A DNA stretch of 64,000 nt. Source: Leptotrichia hongkongensis. GTDB taxonomy: Bacteria; Fusobacteriota; Fusobacteriia; Fusobacteriales; Leptotrichiaceae. Shown here piece by piece: positions 63,599 to 64,000 of the stretch. The DNA lies in contig NZ_JBGORW010000009.1 in assembly GCF_041538065.1 (NCBI RefSeq), forward strand, positions 62,001 through 126,000, read 5' to 3'. The notes beneath the pieces are model-generated. The model saw only the letters and a program-made list of their open reading frames with translations, was not told the origin of the DNA and did not search any database. Position 1 is the first letter of the stretch; each line of letters starts with the position of its first letter. The position numbers were made by a program, and so were the translations under genes.

Positions 63599-63638
63599 AA
63601 TTATTTATCCGATATTTAAAATTAAATATCGCTCCTTT
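63596..63638 (-). promoter_or_regulatory. Shine-Dalgarno separated from adk start by a perfect hairpin
   Basis: On the minus strand AAAGGAG (63638-63632) is followed at once by CGATATTTAA and TTAAATATCG (63631-63610), a perfect 22-bp palindrome, then 11 nt and the ATG. Folding would bring the strong Shine-Dalgarno to about 11 nt from the start. A weak GGAT lies nearer as an alternative. Same layout as at 12343. Confidence 0.55.
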
Positions 63639-63728
63639 CCAAATTTATTTTTTCACATCTAATTTTAACATTTTAAAAGCCATTTTTCAATTTTCTTTTT
63701 TAAATTTTCAAAAAAATAACCAAAAAAG

Positions 63729-63757
63729 AAAAAAAACTGAATTTAATCAGTTTTTTC
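63729..63757 (-). terminator. Intrinsic terminator upstream of adk
   Basis: AAAAAACTGA pairs with TCAGTTTTTT (63731-63740, 63747-63756), and the minus strand continues T-rich. It closes the mutase gene whose end is at 63873. Confidence 0.7.
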
Positions 63758-63872
63758 TGCTAAAGAACTATTTAGCTAATTTAAGTTAGAGTGGGTAATA
63801 AACCCATATATATTTTACCACATTTATAAATTTTATCAATACCTTTTTTTAATTTTTATTTTTTATTTTTTC

Positions 63873-64000
63873 TTAAATTTCTATTTTTTCGTATTTTTTT
63901 AAATAATCCTTCAATTCTTCTAAAATATCATTCCCCATTCCTTCTTTTTCTGCTTCTATATTAACACACAAAAGTGGTTCATGCAGTGATAATCTGATTA
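63873..64000 (-). CDS. Phosphosugar mutase (phosphomannomutase/phosphoglucomutase-like), C-terminal end only
   Basis: The last ~42 codons of a leftward gene enter from the right edge and stop at 63873. They read IRLSLHEPLLCVNIEAEKEGMGNDILEEL and then a Lys/Tyr-rich helix. This resembles the C-terminal domain of alpha-D-phosphohexomutases, in which an R-x-S-x-x-EP-x-x-x-x-x-x-E loop binds the sugar phosphate; His stands where Thr is common. Only the tail is visible, so the exact substrate class is open. Confidence 0.55.
   Translation of the reverse strand, partial: IRLSLHEPLLCVNIEAEKEGMGNDILEELKDYLKKYEKIEI

Noticed and set aside
1..64000. tRNA, rRNA or phage genes
   Set aside because: No GC-rich structured stretch of tRNA or rRNA type and no phage structural or integrase gene is visible in the intergenic regions or frames examined.

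Overview
The window looks like chromosome of a Leptotrichia-like member of the Fusobacteriota. The DNA is very AT-rich. Outer-membrane genes (LptD-like protein, OmpA-like protein, two autotransporters) sit among Firmicutes-flavoured genes (HemZ-type radical SAM enzyme, BioY, HTH/PRD regulator). Two FadA-family adhesin paralogues and an oxygen-sensitive class III ribonucleotide reductase fit an anaerobic, host-associated fusobacterium. The species is inferred from gene content only. I see no rRNA, tRNA, CRISPR array, phage or transposase gene.

Layout. 1-8 kb: a PRD/Mga-type regulator cut by the left edge, uppP-hemZ, sfsA, and two membrane proteins. 8-14 kb: a ComEA-like HhH protein between two long palindromic repeats, then accC-pxpA, an esterase and an Ogg2 glycosylase. 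14-24 kb: subtilisin-like autotransporter 1, bioY, and a metal-regulated tro/mnt-type ABC operon whose DtxR-family regulator is its first gene. 24-31 kb: nrdD-nrdG behind tandem NrdR boxes, guaA, and a PHP-plus-ATPase gene of the TrlF type. 31-42 kb: a DUF333 protein, autotransporter 2 (sharing an almost identical barrel with autotransporter 1), a lysozyme-inhibitor-like/NlpC pair, a META-domain protein, PhzF, EamA, two FadA-like genes and enolase. 42-52 kb: mostly exported proteins, two 5'-nucleotidases, MazG, an acyltransferase, OmpA-like and CutC. 52-64 kb: lptD, a run der/AI-2E/marR/ktrB/ktrA, DUF1304-map, adk, and the 3' end of a phosphosugar mutase.

The least explained content is between genes. 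Family R1 is a ~105-bp unit found six times. Family R2 is a ~270-410-bp imperfect palindrome found four times (two truncated); its terminal hairpins keep their 8-nt loop (GGCGTCTG or its complement form) while the stem sequences change together. Family R3 is a second palindromic repeat sharing R2's inner core, apparently inserted into a longer AT-rich repeat, R4. One R2 copy lies inside the tro operon. Two genes (the esterase and adk) place a hairpin between a strong Shine-Dalgarno sequence and the start codon.

Functionally the window combines housekeeping (nucleotide metabolism, enolase, GTPase Der, Map, Adk), envelope construction (UppP, LptD, acyltransferase, NlpC/P60), surface contact with a host (autotransporters, FadA-like proteins, OmpA-like) and metal, biotin and potassium uptake.
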